Shown: positions 12,901 through 25,197 of the stretch, one piece after another
How the letters are laid out: each line of letters starts with the position of its first letter
How positions within the stretch are numbered: position 1 is the stretch's first letter
Origin: Morella rubra
Taxonomy: Eukaryota > Streptophyta > Magnoliopsida > Fagales > Myricaceae
Direction of reading: 5' to 3'
DNA: 64,000 bases
Assembly (NCBI GenBank): GCA_003952965.2
Contig: CM025854.1
Coordinates: forward strand, 26,999,462 to 27,063,461
Translations under genes and position numbers: made by a program
The notes under the pieces: generated by a model
The model's database searches: none
Told to the model about the DNA's origin: nothing
What the model saw: only the letters and a program-made list of their open reading frames with translations

Positions 12901-15900
12901 CAAACACAATGGTTCCTCATCATGTCATTTGGCCACCAAGTGGAAGTGCCCACCTATTGGGAAATGGGAAGCAGTTGGGCAGTTAATCCATAAAAGTTAG
13001 CCGCGATGCTGTTCATTGAAACTAAGTTCACCTCATCAGAGGAAACAAGTGCACTTTATGCCCGCCTAGAAGAAAAAAAGTGCACTTTATGCCCTTCCAA
13101 GATAGAGAGTCCTATAGCATATCCACAAATGTTCACCTGACCATAGCAAGCTGTAGATTTCAGCAATCAAGACTATATCTTCCGTTTCTTTGTAATGATC
13201 CGTGTGCATGTGAGAGGAGACCTCTTCAAGGGGTGAAAATAAACCCATATCAGAACTGGGTCCCTCTTACATTGGGTTGTAAAATACTATATTTATTGGT
13301 CGAACCATATAGATAACATATTCTCTCTTGCTCTTGCACTAGATTCTAGAAGCTAGAGCATTGGCGGTGTTTATTCTTTTGCATTTGCTAATATTCCTTA
13401 CGCTGTCCCTTAGAGTGAAAATAACAATTATCTCAAGTGTCTACGTGTTGATAAGAAGAAAGCAGAGAAGAGGGGCACAACCCTAGTAGCGAAAAGGTAC
13501 ACAAGGTTCTCCAATGTCATCATTCCAGAATAAAAGGGACAAAATGAGAGCTTTCCATAATATAGATAGACCAAATAAACCAAAGACAAAACAATATTGC
13601 ATATTCAAATAAGCATAAGCATCTTAGGGTTCTCAAAGTCCAATGTGGAAAACCTTTGACGGTCCCGCAGCATGAAGGATGTTACATGCTTCCCGACCAT
13701 CTCTTTCAGAGGCAATCCTGTGAAAGATATTTCGTATCTTTAGGCACAAGAGCTACAGCAAAGCAAGAGCACAAGATGGGCCTAAATGCAGGTATAATGA
13801 TGCAACTTTAGCATATAGGCAACTTAAGGTGTCTATCAGCTCCAAAATCAATGTTTATATTATGATATGAAAGGCATGGACAAAAGGAAAGATAAAAACA
13901 GGGTTCGTAGGAAGAATGACATTCTTCTAATAGCGCAAGTGAATAGGAAAGCAAGTGCAAACCATAACCTATTCTCACCACAAGATTAAAGTTGTGTTTG
14001 CAAACCAAAATTTTAGAGATGATTTGAATTAGTGAAAAAGTAAAGAGAGAGATTATTTGAATGAATTTTTTTATGTTTATTGTAATAGAAAGAGATGATT
14101 TGATGGGGAGAGAGAGATTATTTTATAGTTATTTTATGAGACCAAAATTTGAGATCGCCAAATATTTGGGACGCAAACACCACCTAGGTATCTATACACG
14201 CCTCCCTTACAGGTTGACACAGGAATTTCACTGCATGTAAGATGATAAGAACCAGATATGCTCTACCATGAAACTAGTAAAGAGCTGCAATTGGTGTCGT
14301 CAATGCAACAACTACCTTCAGTTTAACAGAAAGTCCAAATCCAGAAAATGTCCCCTACAATATCTTCAAAAGTAACTGCTTATAGGTGTAACTGTTTGTA
14401 TTAATTTGTTTTACATCACACTTTTTTTCATTTTGATAGATCTGGTCCTCATGGGGTATTCTTTTTAGTACTTTTTATCCACGAAACATTGATAAACTTT
14501 ACCTAGACAAATACAGAGATAAAAGACTCAAACTTAATGACAAGGGATGAGAAAATACCTGAAACCAGTCAACTGTTCCGCTTCAAACTGGTTGGGAGTC
14601 AACATTGATGCCACTGGGACAACCTAATCATAAAGAGCATTGCATTGTCAAAATGTAACCACCATACCCATTTGAAGTCTCTTTAATGACCTACGCAGTT
14701 TGTCTTAAGAAACAATTATATAGTTTTTTTTTTTTGATAAGTAAGATAATTTTATTAGAAAAATGTGAGAACAGTACAAAGGTTGTACCAGAACCACTCA
14801 AGTCATACAAGCAAAGAAGCTAAGGAGAAAAAATTATATAAATTGAAACCACTCATGATTAAATTATGACGAGAGTTATCTAATATTTAGGGTCTAACTG
14901 TTCCGAATGTCAAACACACTCTTATGGATATTGGACTAACATTATCTTCCGCTTTAGTCATGTGAAGATCATCCACATATTTCACACTTCATAGTCAAAT
15001 TGTATGTGCCTTCTGCCCCAATTTAAAATTTCTTGCTTTCATTTTTGGGACATCCCAAAAAAAATGTCCTTTTTCTAATAGAAGAAATTCTCACTTCTTT
15101 GATTCTCTATATTATCCTTCATTTTCTGGAAAAGCAAACAAATTCTAATATAAAGTATAGGAAATTCCAGGAGAACTGTTTTTTATTTATTTATTAAAAA
15201 AGTGTAATTACAAACCAAGATATATGAATTAGGATGAAGAGAGTATGTCATTAGGTTGATGAAGAGATGCATGAACACATAAACTAGATAGCTCACCTTT
15301 TCACGGTATACTGATACTAAGTCTGGGGGGACATAGAGCTTTCCTTCATCACCCATCACTGGATCACAAACTAAGCAGGAAAAGCCAAATCTACATGAGA
15401 TATGAAAGGCCTTTTTTCCCTAAAGAATGAAATATACTGCAACATTCCATAAGACACCATTTCCGTGCCATTTTTATGTTTGATACTTAAGCCTAAGTAT
15501 AACAAACAAACATGGAATATGTTATTTGCTGGAGTCATTAGTTTCTTGTCCTATAATCCTCTGTTTATGTCTATCATCTCTTTTGATTTTGGCTTTCAGG
15601 GCGCTTTAAACATGGCACCTCCAACTTTTACAGCTGATACAAACTGTAGATTTCATTAGATGAAAACTCAATTCTAAGCTAATCATAATGCTGCTGCTGC
15701 ACCAACTACAACAGCAAATAGCAGCGTCTTACATGGACAATTTTGTGCATGAAACAAAACCATTTTCTATTTTTGTGTCATATTCTACATACAGTTTGGT
15801 TTGGTCTGACGTGACTTGATATAATCTGTCAAAATGTTCTTCTCCGCTAACTGGCTATACAGCTGGAGATTGTGCATCATGAGAAAAGGTATTTCAAGTA

Positions 15901-18900
15901 TAAAGTGTGCTCAACAAACCAAAAGCCTCAATGAACCACTTCTAGTTGCCGGTACATCTAGAAATAGTCAACGGAATAACTATGTTTGACATTATTAGGC
16001 CAATCTCTATTTCATAAGGGGATCTACTCACCATATGTAAGTTTTGGGTTTATAGACCGAAGCTTATTGACAACCTCCAATACAGTGTTCAAAAAAGAAA
16101 CTGAACCAATATAACCTGCAAATAAACTGATCAGCCTCCAAACCGAGTAAAATCAGAAAGAGAAATGTTCAAATAAGGAACAAATCACAGAAGCAAAAGA
16201 AAATGCCAGATTCCAAGAAAGCAATACTGCTCATAGTTTCTAAGTTAGAAGCAATATACTATCAGGTAAGATTCCAAATACAAACACAATTCTTCCCTAA
16301 ACAGGTAGACATGACAATGACTTCTTGGAATAAAAAACCAAAAAAAAAAATGTGCTTGAGAAAGATTCTAAAAGAGGAAACTTTAGAACCATTAATGAAA
16401 ATGGGATAAATAAAATTTCATTGAGAACTCTTCATATGATGGTAGAAATGGATGTATAATGATATCCAAAGGACAGCAATAACTACAAAGTTATATTTTG
16501 AAGGAAGAAAAAATGGTAGAGGTAATTATGCCTGGTGACAGAAAAAGCGCCATTGAGGTAGTTGGTAGGATTTATCTCTCCAAATTCAGTCAAGCATCAA
16601 ATAAATCTACCCGTATGCTGTACTATAGAGATTTGACAATTAGGCGCCTCAATCAATCTTATTGAAGTGCATATTGGATATACCCTTAAGACACTTACCG
16701 GCAACATAATGTTCCCCCAACCATTATACCGATAATGTAGTGCACTACTACAACTGACTAAAATAATGGAACACTCAAACAACATGGAGATTAAATGCTC
16801 ATGGACCTCAACCATGTGACAACTTTATTCATATCCCAATTTCTTTGCCAATGGTAAAGAGGGCAGCATGTAGGAGTATCAAACTATGTCTCCATATACC
16901 ACATCAATGATTATGCGCAGCTAAGCATTTATCACAAAAAAAAGTGTGGCAAAATACAGGAAATATAAATCGAATTCATCTGTTGGGAATGCTTCATCTG
17001 TCATTACTTAATTCCTGTCTACCAAATCCCCTTTTTTCTTCTAAAAATAATTCTCCAACAGATTAACTTTAAAAAAATCTCAACATACAATTCATCCAGA
17101 GAGTATTACACAGGTACAAGGGCACAACCTTGACCTACCTGTTAATAAATGAGTGTAATAAAGTAAATCATTCGCTTCAAGGCCTTCTATTAGTTCCCAT
17201 AGCTGCTGTCCATTCAAAACTTGGCCCTTAAAAGTTGGGTATCCTACACCATTTTAAGAAGATTAAATCGCAGTCTCACCTGCATTATGCAATGCCTGCC
17301 TCTACTGATTAATAGATGACACCGCACCATATATCAGCCTCAGAGTTTCTGAGACTGTTTGAGTGAAGTAATAGTAGCAGCTTGCCTGTGTGGTTTGAGA
17401 ATTGAACGGAATTAATTGGATCCACATCAAATCCTAGTAGCTGGAGAGGGAAGACAGCTGATTTATTTCCAACATAACCCTAAAGAAATAGAAGGAAGCT
17501 GTGGTTCAGGTACAAATATGTCTATTGCTACAGAATACATGAGCAGCATAAAACCAAAAGGGAGTTTGGACTCCAGATTGTCAAAATTTAGTTTAGTACA
17601 TAAGTGCGAGATTCATAATTAATACATAAACGTGTGCACTTATGGAAATAATAATAACTACTTCAGTTCATCAGAAAATCTCCCTCTTTTTTGTGGTTAA
17701 AATAAATTGTATTTTACTTAACCAAAAATATTAAACAAATTGTTTCAGTTACAAGGCTGCTCTGGTAAAAAAATTACTCAGAACTCATTGCAAAGGCTCT
17801 CTAAAACATAGAGGAAGGTGGCCACTGCCTGTGATGATGCAAGGACTTCAACTTATTTATTTTCAATTTATGATGTAATAAAGAAATTTATCCTCATTAT
17901 AGAGAGCTTCATGCATACCATTGATTTGGTCAATACATGCTTCTGTGCAAATTAGACGCTTAATGCTAGCATAAATCCAGTGATATACTAAGGCAAATAT
18001 GAAGAAATAGCGATGCGTACTAAAAGATTAATCACTGTGATGCATTTAATCATTACTCTGCAGGAGACGTATATCGGCATTTAAATACTTTTGCAAAGTG
18101 GTGAAAACATTGATATATCCCTTCCTTGTGTTACAGAAATAAGGGTATGAATATTGGACAGCACTGACACAGAAACAATCTAAAAGATCAAGGATAGTAT
18201 GTAGACCATAACATTCTTTCCTGTACGCATGGTCACTGTACATACAGAATGAGCAAGGAGACATCACTTGACCATCATATTATTGTGCATAGTTATCTTC
18301 CATATGAATGTATATTCTTCCACTACTCGTCATTCCCACACCAAAGCCACCACATGACCACTTTTGTTTTAGAAAACATCCGAGGTTTTAATTTTTTATT
18401 AAACATCCCTTCAAATTATGTAGTGCAGTAATTTAAACAGAAAAAATTCTCATGCATTAAAAATGTGATTATTTCTCCAAAGATCTTTTTCCTCTTTCTT
18501 TAGTACAATATCCTCATTTTATACTTCAAATGGGGACCTGTGATTCCATCAATTCACTGCTTGTTTGACAATCTTGGCAGAAACTCAGCCATCGCCTAAG
18601 CTCAGAACTTACTTTTAGAAGCAGGAAAGCAATGGAACTTAACTTTTAGAAGCAATTATGTCAGGTGCCACTCACTTAATTTTGTGATTGATTCAATATT
18701 TCTGTTCTGTGAGGAGCTCTTGCCTCCTGTACTCTCGATCCTTTTCAATGCCTTGACTGCCTGTGGGCCACTATTAAGCATCTGCCCCCTTTAGAAAGAA
18801 TGGGCGAGGTATGTTGTACATGCTTGGCTTATTTCACCGTATGTTTGACACACTCAGCCATCGCCTAAGCTCAGAACTTACTTTTAGAAGCAGGAATGTC

Positions 18901-20850
18901 TTCTGTGCTTAGCACAATGGAACTAAGAATTTCTAGTGTCACTATTATGCCACTCAGGTAACTTCCACAAACATTAGATTCTTATTTCTGTTCTGATCCT
19001 TAAACTGTGAGGAGTCTCAAGTAAGCCTTGATCACAACTGAATGCCAAGGGTCAGAAAGTACACTTGATTAGATGCCAAGGGCCTTACGTATGTACACAT
19101 TGCCCCCTTATCTCTGGGGGTTCGTGTTGACGGAATCCGTCTAAATTGACGGGCAATTTGGGGTCCAATGTCGGGGTACAGGGTCCAAATTGAAAAAATG
19201 TGTAAGTTAAGGGATCCAATGTCTCAAAAATAATACATCGGGGTGCAAAGTGTAAATGACTCCAAAGATAAGGGGGGCAAAGTGTATTTAACCCTTAGAT
19301 AAAACTTCCAAAAATGCCACAGTTTAGCTCTTTTATGCTACTGCATAAAAGACTCAGAAAAAATTTTCATTTTGGTTTCTTGTCATTGATATTTCTGGCG
19401 GAAAGGGGGACAAAAGCAAGGAGCCAACCCCACCCCAGCCACCACATGCCTGTTCTTATGTCCGCTATTTTCCTAAACTGTTCAAAACTCATGTCCTGAA
19501 GTTGCCAATGATAATTACGTTATTTCCTATCAGCATTGATGGTAGCTTTTTTCTAGCAGATGAAGAGCTGCATATCATAACAAAAAGCACAACTGATTGG
19601 AACATGCCAAGCACAAGCAAGCCTTTTGTTTTTGGCTCGAACATCTAATCCATCCATAACTATACAATGAGTTTTATTTTCACCATGGCACAGAAGATTA
19701 GGACATGTTTACCATTCCATTGGATAAGGCAAAACAGGTGGCACCATGCCTCTCACATTAATGCAGACCAGACAAACACAGAAACTACAATGATGAAATA
19801 TAAGGCCATTGGCTATTTATATCCACCATTAAGGATCAAACACTGTCCAAAAAGATAATCGCCTGTAAAACGTACACATGTGATAATCCCATTGTCAAAC
19901 GTACAAATGGGATGCTCAATGATGACACAAATTTAATACAGCAGCATGGGAAAAAAAAATCCTGAATAACATATGATGAATTGACCGTTTATGTATTATC
20001 AACACTAACTTGCTAGAAATTATTACAGGACAAAAAAAAAGCCATGTTTTGTTAATTATTTTCTAAATGTCATTTCTTTCAAGTTCTGTTTCATTATTTG
20101 AGACCTCTAAAACTTCAAGGAGGGCTTTTTGCCTATTACAAATATAGGATATAACCAGTCCAGATTTCTCATATTGAATAGCAAAATGGAGCACGTTTCT
20201 CACGCTTCACATGAGTTGAAAGCTATTTTTAACACAACCACTCATATCAGTGAATCAGTTCTTACTCAAATTTGTCAGTCAGACATGCATCGATCATGAA
20301 ATAAACGACACCACGTCCAAAATTGAGAGTAACTCGGGATACATTCATGAATTACCAGTGCGTGCCAAGAAAAAGACCCAAGAGGATAAACAAAAACAAG
20401 TAATCAACCGAATCAAGTCATGCAAAACTGCAGGTTGAGTCAAGGTGATCTTTTCGCTTTATGAGCAGAAAGTGAAAACTCTCAAGTATCTTTACCCTTT
20501 TCCTGTCTCGGTTCTCGGCAGCCAAACCAAGGGTAAATGTCAAAAAGCACGAAAATAACAAATAAAGGCCCGCAATACCTGAACTGTGTGAGATTGAATA
20601 CTGAGAACTCGACCAGTCTCCGAGGGCAGAGCCAAGGAAAGGATCGGCGGTGCCATTTCTGAATTTATCGAGCTCCTTGGCCTCCAATTCCAGTCCACCA
20701 ACCATGCACAAGAGAACCTCAAAATTTTAAATAAAACGATCGGGAAAGCAAATCGACAAACGCATCTTCTCGGAAAATTATTTACCGGAAAGTGTGACCT
20801 CGGAAAATTTCCAAGTGAAGACGGCCTTTGAGCTGAGACTGCAACAGCAT
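9928..20850 (-). CDS. PDXK: pyridoxal kinase (vitamin B6 salvage), SOS4/PDXK type, 13 exons, complete
   Basis: Phosphorylates pyridoxal, pyridoxine and pyridoxamine with ATP (EC 2.7.1.35); the Arabidopsis orthologue is SOS4. Exons read on the minus strand: 20850-20786, 20717-20579, 17479-17386, 17243-17139, 16115-16032, 15370-15297, 14623-14559, 13717-13654, 12474-12409, 11926-11870, 11217-11173, 11086-11033, 10068-9928. They total 1053 nt (350 aa, stop TAA) and all phases join. Family blocks: [55 protein letters not shown], and the ATP/anion-hole motif GTGD at residues 272-275, whose Asp is the expected catalytic base. The long form starts with a 42-residue, acid-poor extension ahead of Met43-APP; this may be a plastid-targeting segment, with the short form cytosolic (inference). 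Intron 3 has a GC donor. Confidence 0.95.
12199..12220. repeat. (GA)n microsatellite
   Basis: About 11 GA units in a pyridoxal kinase intron. A second GA tract lies at about 12530-12553 in the next intron. Confidence 0.9.
13991..14183. mobile_element. candidate MITE in a pyridoxal kinase intron
   Basis: Terminal inverted similarity: GTTGTGTTTGCAAACCAAA on the left versus GTGGTGTTTGCGTCCCAAA for the complemented right end. The interior is purine- and AT-rich with no coding potential. I see no clean target duplication, so the class is unassigned. Confidence 0.55.
14717..14830 (-). mobile_element. possible LINE 3'-end fragment
   Basis: A T-run is followed by 'gataagtaagataattttattag', that is, on the minus strand, an A-rich tail after 'cttatc'. 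The same poly-A/'acttac' arrangement closes the insertion at 57837-58238, suggesting one non-LTR family. Weak evidence based on similarity of ends only. Confidence 0.35.
17386..17386 (-). other. GC splice donor of pyridoxal kinase intron 3
   Basis: Exon 3 ends ..CACACAG and the intron begins GCAAGC (minus strand, intron from 17385). The next exon begins GATACCC after TGTAG at 17244. Joining at this point restores the conserved SNHTGYPTF block, so the GC donor is required for the correct frame. Confidence 0.85.
18583..18895. repeat. local segmental duplication in pyridoxal kinase intron 2
   Basis: A 44-bp block starting ACTCAGCCATCGCC and ending AAGCAGGA is identical at 18583-18626 and 18852-18895. 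Looser similarity extends to both sides (TGTTTGACA before, TTTCTGTTCTG after). This is an imperfect tandem duplication with a period of about 269 bp. Confidence 0.85.
19077..19295. mobile_element. candidate MITE in pyridoxal kinase intron 2
   Basis: Left part TACACATTGCCCCCTTATCT and complemented right part TACACTTTGCCCCCCTTATC form an inverted repeat around a roughly 200-bp core. Flanking sequence shares only TAGAT, so the target duplication is decayed or absent. Confidence 0.5.
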
Positions 20851-23800
20851 GGAGGGGCGTTTCAACTCACGGAGATGGAATTCCGGGCTGGCATTTATAT
20901 TCAATATTCGGAAGAAGGTCGATGACTTTCGCTTTTCGCCAGAATCACGATAGTACCACTGGCTTTAAGTCGTGCTGCTTTCGTGGAGGGTGCACTTCGG
21001 TAAACTTGTGCATGTCCGAGTCAAATCTGCTTACTTCACGGATTACGAGGTCACGCAGTTCGCGTCGTCTGGAGGCTGACCATGGGCTCTGACTCTCAGC
21101 CGGACGCTCTTTGTTTTTTGCTTCTTCTTTTTTTTTTATATCCTTTTCGGCGCATCGCTTCAGCGATTTCTATATACACTCCTAAAAGAATTACTATTAT
21201 TTCTATTAATTTCTTTTGCATGCAATCTCGCTCGGGATATATTTGACATCATCAAATTGTATTCATAAACTAAAAACGTTCAAATCTCAACTAAAAAGCT
21301 TCAGTTAGGGCATAAATAATTCATAGAAAATATAAACAAAATCTGTAAATTTGCTTCAATTTCATGATGTATCTAAATATTTAGTACAAATAAAAACTCT
21401 TCACTTAGTGAAGTCGGTTAATTAGTTTTTCTTCTTTGTTCATGGAAGCTTTCTTAATAATAATACTCATATTTGTTTTTCTTTTCTCAATATCAATTTT
21501 ATGTTGTCAATTCTCATGCGAGGCAAGATGAGATAAACGTCTAATACTATTTTTTATTTCAAAAGCTAAGAGATAGAGGAAGATTTGTATTTTTGAAAAT
21601 TAAAAGTGATAGGATAAAGATCTAATACTATGTTTGAATAAAAAAGTGATAAGATTGAGATATAATTATATGCTTGAATTAAAAAGTGATTGAGATTTAA
21701 TCCTATGTTTGAATTTAAAAGTGATGGATAGAGATATAATCTATGTTTGAATTTAAAATTTGAAGAGGCATAGATCACTTAAAAGATAATAAATAGATAT
21801 AGTAAAGGCTAAAATTTGGGTTGAGGTGGTGCTACTAGGTTTCTAGAGATTGTTTGGATTTGAGGTAAGTGGCTCATTTTTCTAAAATTCTTGTGTTGTA
21901 AAAATTAAGCGCAAGAAATGTTGATTATTTTGTAAATAAAAAATAGGGTTAATGATTATTTTTGTCCTTAGGTTTTGATTACTTTTAGAAATTTGTCTGG
22001 GTTTTCGCGTTTATCACAGGTAATTCAAAATGTTTTAAAATATTATTAAAATAGTCATTCCGCCCACTCCCATTAGCGAATTACTTAATCAACTAACGAT
22101 CCTATACGTCATGATCAACCAGAAATGACAAGTACAACAAAAATTATTTAAAAATGCCACGTCATTTGTATTGTGCCACGTCAATAAAATAAGCAAAATT
22201 ATAAAAGAAAAATCAATTAACAAATTTTAATTTTAAAACAAAAAAAATCCCAAAAAGAACAGGGAGCCGCGAGGCCTCCCTTGTTTTTGGAATGGCTCAA
22301 GCAGGGTGGCCTGAATCTGGCTCCCCCTGCGAGGGGTGGCTTTCGCTGCCACAAAGGGGTGGCAGAGAGCCACCCCGCAACCCTAGTTTTAGGATGGTCA
22401 CGAGCCACCCCTCAACCAGGGAGGATCACGGCCACCTCTCCTGGAGAAAGGGGTGGTAGCAAACCACCTTGGCCTCATACTTCTTGATTGAGGGGTGGCT
22501 TGTTGCCAACAAGAGAAACCCCTCGCGGCTCCCTGGTTCTTTAAGGGTTTCTTTTGTTTTTAATTTTTAATTGTTAATTGATTTTTCTTTTATAATTTTG
22601 TTTATTTTACTAATGTGGCGCAATAAAAATGACGTGGCATTTTTAAATAAATTTTGTTACACGTGTCATTTCTGATTGATCATGACGAGTAAAATCGTTA
22701 GTTGATTGGATATTTCGCTAATGGGAGTGGACGGAAAGACCATTTTGACAGCATTTTAAAGCCTAGAGACTATGTGCAATAAACGTGAAAATCCAGAGAC
22801 ACATTTTTAAAATTGATCAAAATTCAAGGACGAAAATGCTCATTAACCCTAAAAAATATTTGCAAATTTGTTATCATGCATAATTGAAATCTTTGATATT
22901 AGAAAAGTGAGATTTTACATATGCACCATCTTTTGTATTGTTTTGATGTGGTATAAAGTGAATCATGCAAATTTTGGTAATACATAATTGTTGGGATTTT
23001 ATGAGCTTATTTGAAATATTAAATTTGATATCTTGTAATGTTTAAACTTATTTTATGAGCGTATTGTGAAAATTATCTTTGTTCTTGTATTTGTACTACT
23101 AGTGATACATCGCGATCGTTAGAGTCTATGCAACTGTTGGTGATTTCACTACGTCCGTTGGTGATTGCAATTGCTTACTTTTTGATATTTTTGTTACAAC
23201 TTGTATTCTATATTTGGTATGGTTCATTTTTTTTTTTATAAAATTATCATTTTCTGTACATATTAACTTGTTATTTTTTATTTAAGTTATTATCATAAAA
23301 ATTTTATTTCTCTTGCCCGACTTAGAGTTTACTGAACTCGTTATAGCTCATAACTTACTCTCACATGTTTTTAAAAAGTTAACCAGAAAAAATTATGAAA
23401 TGAAGTGAAAAAGCTTTATTTTATACTAAACAATTTCCATTTGCATGTGAAGCTGTCAGTTATGATTGGCCTGGTTATGTTTTGGCGCACAGAAAACTAT
23501 TGGCTACATCACTTTCACAAAATATTAAAACAAAATTAAAATAAAAAATATCAAAAAAAAATTATTTTGCAACAGAAAACTTTAAAAAGGTTCCCAGTTC
23601 CCACGTCCAACCTTAGGCTTAGAGAATTCGGCACTTGACACGCACTGGATTTATCATGGACAAAAGTATTTGGTTTATAGATCTCTCACGAACCGAATGC
23701 ATATTTCAGAAATTACGCCGATTTATTTTATTTTATTTTCTCAGAAAAAGAAATTGTCGTACAGATTTATCCTCAGAAATTCAGAATCTCCCTAATTATG

Positions 23801-23961
23801 GAAAAACGGACCATCAGAATCAATGACAAGTAGTGAGTGAGCACCATAGCCGTTAAAAAAATACCAAACAGAAAGTGAGCAACATTACCCATCTTCCGCG
23901 CGTACCTTCTTCTTCGCACACCTCCCTCTTTCCCGTAAATCTCAAGACCGCGATTCTACGT
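20851..23961. other. intergenic between divergent pyridoxal kinase and trihelix genes
   Basis: The two genes are transcribed away from each other, so both promoters lie here. The stretch is strongly AT-rich. It contains a small tandem family at 21590-21770 ('aaaagtgataggataaagatct' variants) and the palindromic element at 21945-22850. No supported gene. Confidence 0.7.
21945..22850. mobile_element. 906-bp long-inverted-repeat (foldback-like) element
   Basis: The ends AGGGTTAATGATTATTTTTG and, complemented, AGGGTTAATGAGCATTTTCG begin two arms that remain complementary for about 400 bp each. They include ATGCCACGTCA, CTAATGGGAGTGG and CAGGGAGCCGCGAGG-type blocks. Flanking AAAAAAT occurs directly on both sides (7 bp). 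The GC-rich centre (22260-22540) repeats GGGGTGGCT/AGCCACCCC motifs and gives short spurious open frames. Long terminal inverted repeats suggest a Mutator-like or foldback origin; no transposase is seen. Confidence 0.8.
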
Positions 23962-25197
23962 ATGAAGCGCAAGAAATGGTCGGAGATGGAAGAACAAACC
24001 CTCCTGACTAAGTACTCGGAGCTCCGAAACTCGGGAGCTTTAGCCAAGCTCAAGACCCGAGAAAAGAAATTCAAGCCCGTGGCTGACCATGTTAATACGG
24101 TACACCACCTCCAGGATCCAACGAGCTTCCCGTTCAAGTGGACCTGGAGGGACGTGTCCATCAAGGTCCAGAACATGCGCCACCAGTACTTGGGTGTGAA
24201 GCAGAAGATACGGATCTCCCAGGACGAGTTCAACTGGAAAGACGGGGAAAATCACTGGGTGAATTTCTTGAAATACAAGGAGGTTTTTGGTGATGTGGAG
24301 CTTGATGCCAAGGGCAAGAGATTGTCTGACAACATCGATGTGTTTGGGGATTGTGGGGATCTGGGATTCGGGATTGATTGTGAGGATTTGGAGGTAAAGG
24401 AAGAAGAAGATGAAGACGATGAGGAAGAAGAAGATTATGATGACTCTGGTGGTGGTGGTGGTGGCCTCGGTGACGATGGTGATGATTGTAACGATGTCGG
24501 CGGTGATGGTGAGCAAATTGTGAGGAGCGAGGGTGAATTTGGTGGTGAGAGGGGAAATGGGGAAGTGGGTTTTGCTCGAATGAAGAAACTGAAGAAGGGT
24601 TTGGGAATAAATCGCAGATTGAGATTGATGGGTGCAAAAGTTTCAGAGTTGAGGGATGTGGTAATGAAGAGGGAGGAGAGGAAAAGAGAGAGGGAGTTTC
24701 AGCAAGAGAAGAGCGAGCTAGAGAGGGAGGATCAGAGGAAAGAAGCCTATCTGAGGGCGGTGAGGCGACGATATGAGAGGGAAGAATGGTTGGAGAATAG
24801 GGAATTGGAGTTGGAAGAGAGGGAGTTGATGTGGACAAGGAGAGAATTTGAAAGAAGGTCGAGGTTGGAAAGAGAATTTGGCGAGGAGCGGCGGAGAATG
24901 ATGAGGATGGAGGAGGAGAGGGAGGAGGAAGAGATGGAGTGGAGGGAGAGGATGGTCAGCTTGCAGATTGAGCATGAGAAGCAAATGATGCAAATGCACG
25001 CGGAGGCATGCCAAAACCAAATGCAGGTTCTCGGGGTGATGGCTCGGCTTATTTGTCAGTTTTTTGGGTCGGCGAGTGATGGTTTGGGTGGCGCACTGGG
25101 GGCCTTGCCGCCTCAAGTTTTACAGAATCTGCAGCATCCAGGTGGATTGGATGATAACGGGAAGCCTGACTCCAATTCGCCTTCTGAATTCTTGTAG
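23962..25197 (+). CDS. trihelix / Myb-SANT-like DNA-binding protein, single exon
   Basis: Predicted nuclear transcription factor of 411 residues. The first ATG (MKRKKWSEMEE) is at 23962; the open frame extends upstream to a GTG at 23875 but without an ATG. Residues about 5-100 look like a Myb/SANT-like trihelix domain: KKWSEMEEQTLL, a central FKWTWRDVSIKVQNMRHQY helix and a third aromatic segment NHWVNFLKYKEVF. An acidic stretch follows (EEEDEDDEEEEDYDDSG), then a glycine/Asp run. Residues about 215-370 are an Arg/Glu-rich coiled coil (REERKREREFQQEK, RMMRMEEEREEEE). The C-terminal tail is hydrophobic, then proline- and glycine-containing (PPQVLQNLQHPGG). The arrangement of N-terminal trihelix, acidic spacer and long C-terminal coiled coil is typical of GT-type plant factors; the exact subfamily is not assigned. 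Confidence 0.87.
   Translation: MKRKKWSEMEEQTLLTKYSELRNSGALAKLKTREKKFKPVADHVNTVHHLQDPTSFPFKWTWRDVSIKVQNMRHQYLGVKQKIRISQDEFNWKDGENHWVNFLKYKEVFGDVELDAKGKRLSDNIDVFGDCGDLGFGIDCEDLEVKEEEDEDDEEEEDYDDSGGGGGGLGDDGDDCNDVGGDGEQIVRSEGEFGGERGNGEVGFARMKKLKKGLGINRRLRLMGAKVSELRDVVMKREERKREREFQQEKSELEREDQRKEAYLRAVRRRYEREEWLENRELELEERELMWTRREFERRSRLEREFGEERRRMMRMEEEREEEEMEWRERMVSLQIEHEKQMMQMHAEACQNQMQVLGVMARLICQFFGSASDGLGGALGALPPQVLQNLQHPGGLDDNGKPDSNSPSEFL

Noticed and set aside
22281-22487. 68-codon open frame rich in Gly/Pro/Ser
   Set aside because: It lies at the GC-rich centre of the palindromic element; both strands are open because of the repeats, not selection.
24230-25116. long minus-strand open frames (His- and Pro-rich) opposite the trihelix gene
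   Set aside because: They are antisense shadows of the acidic and Arg/Glu-rich codons of the real plus-strand gene.
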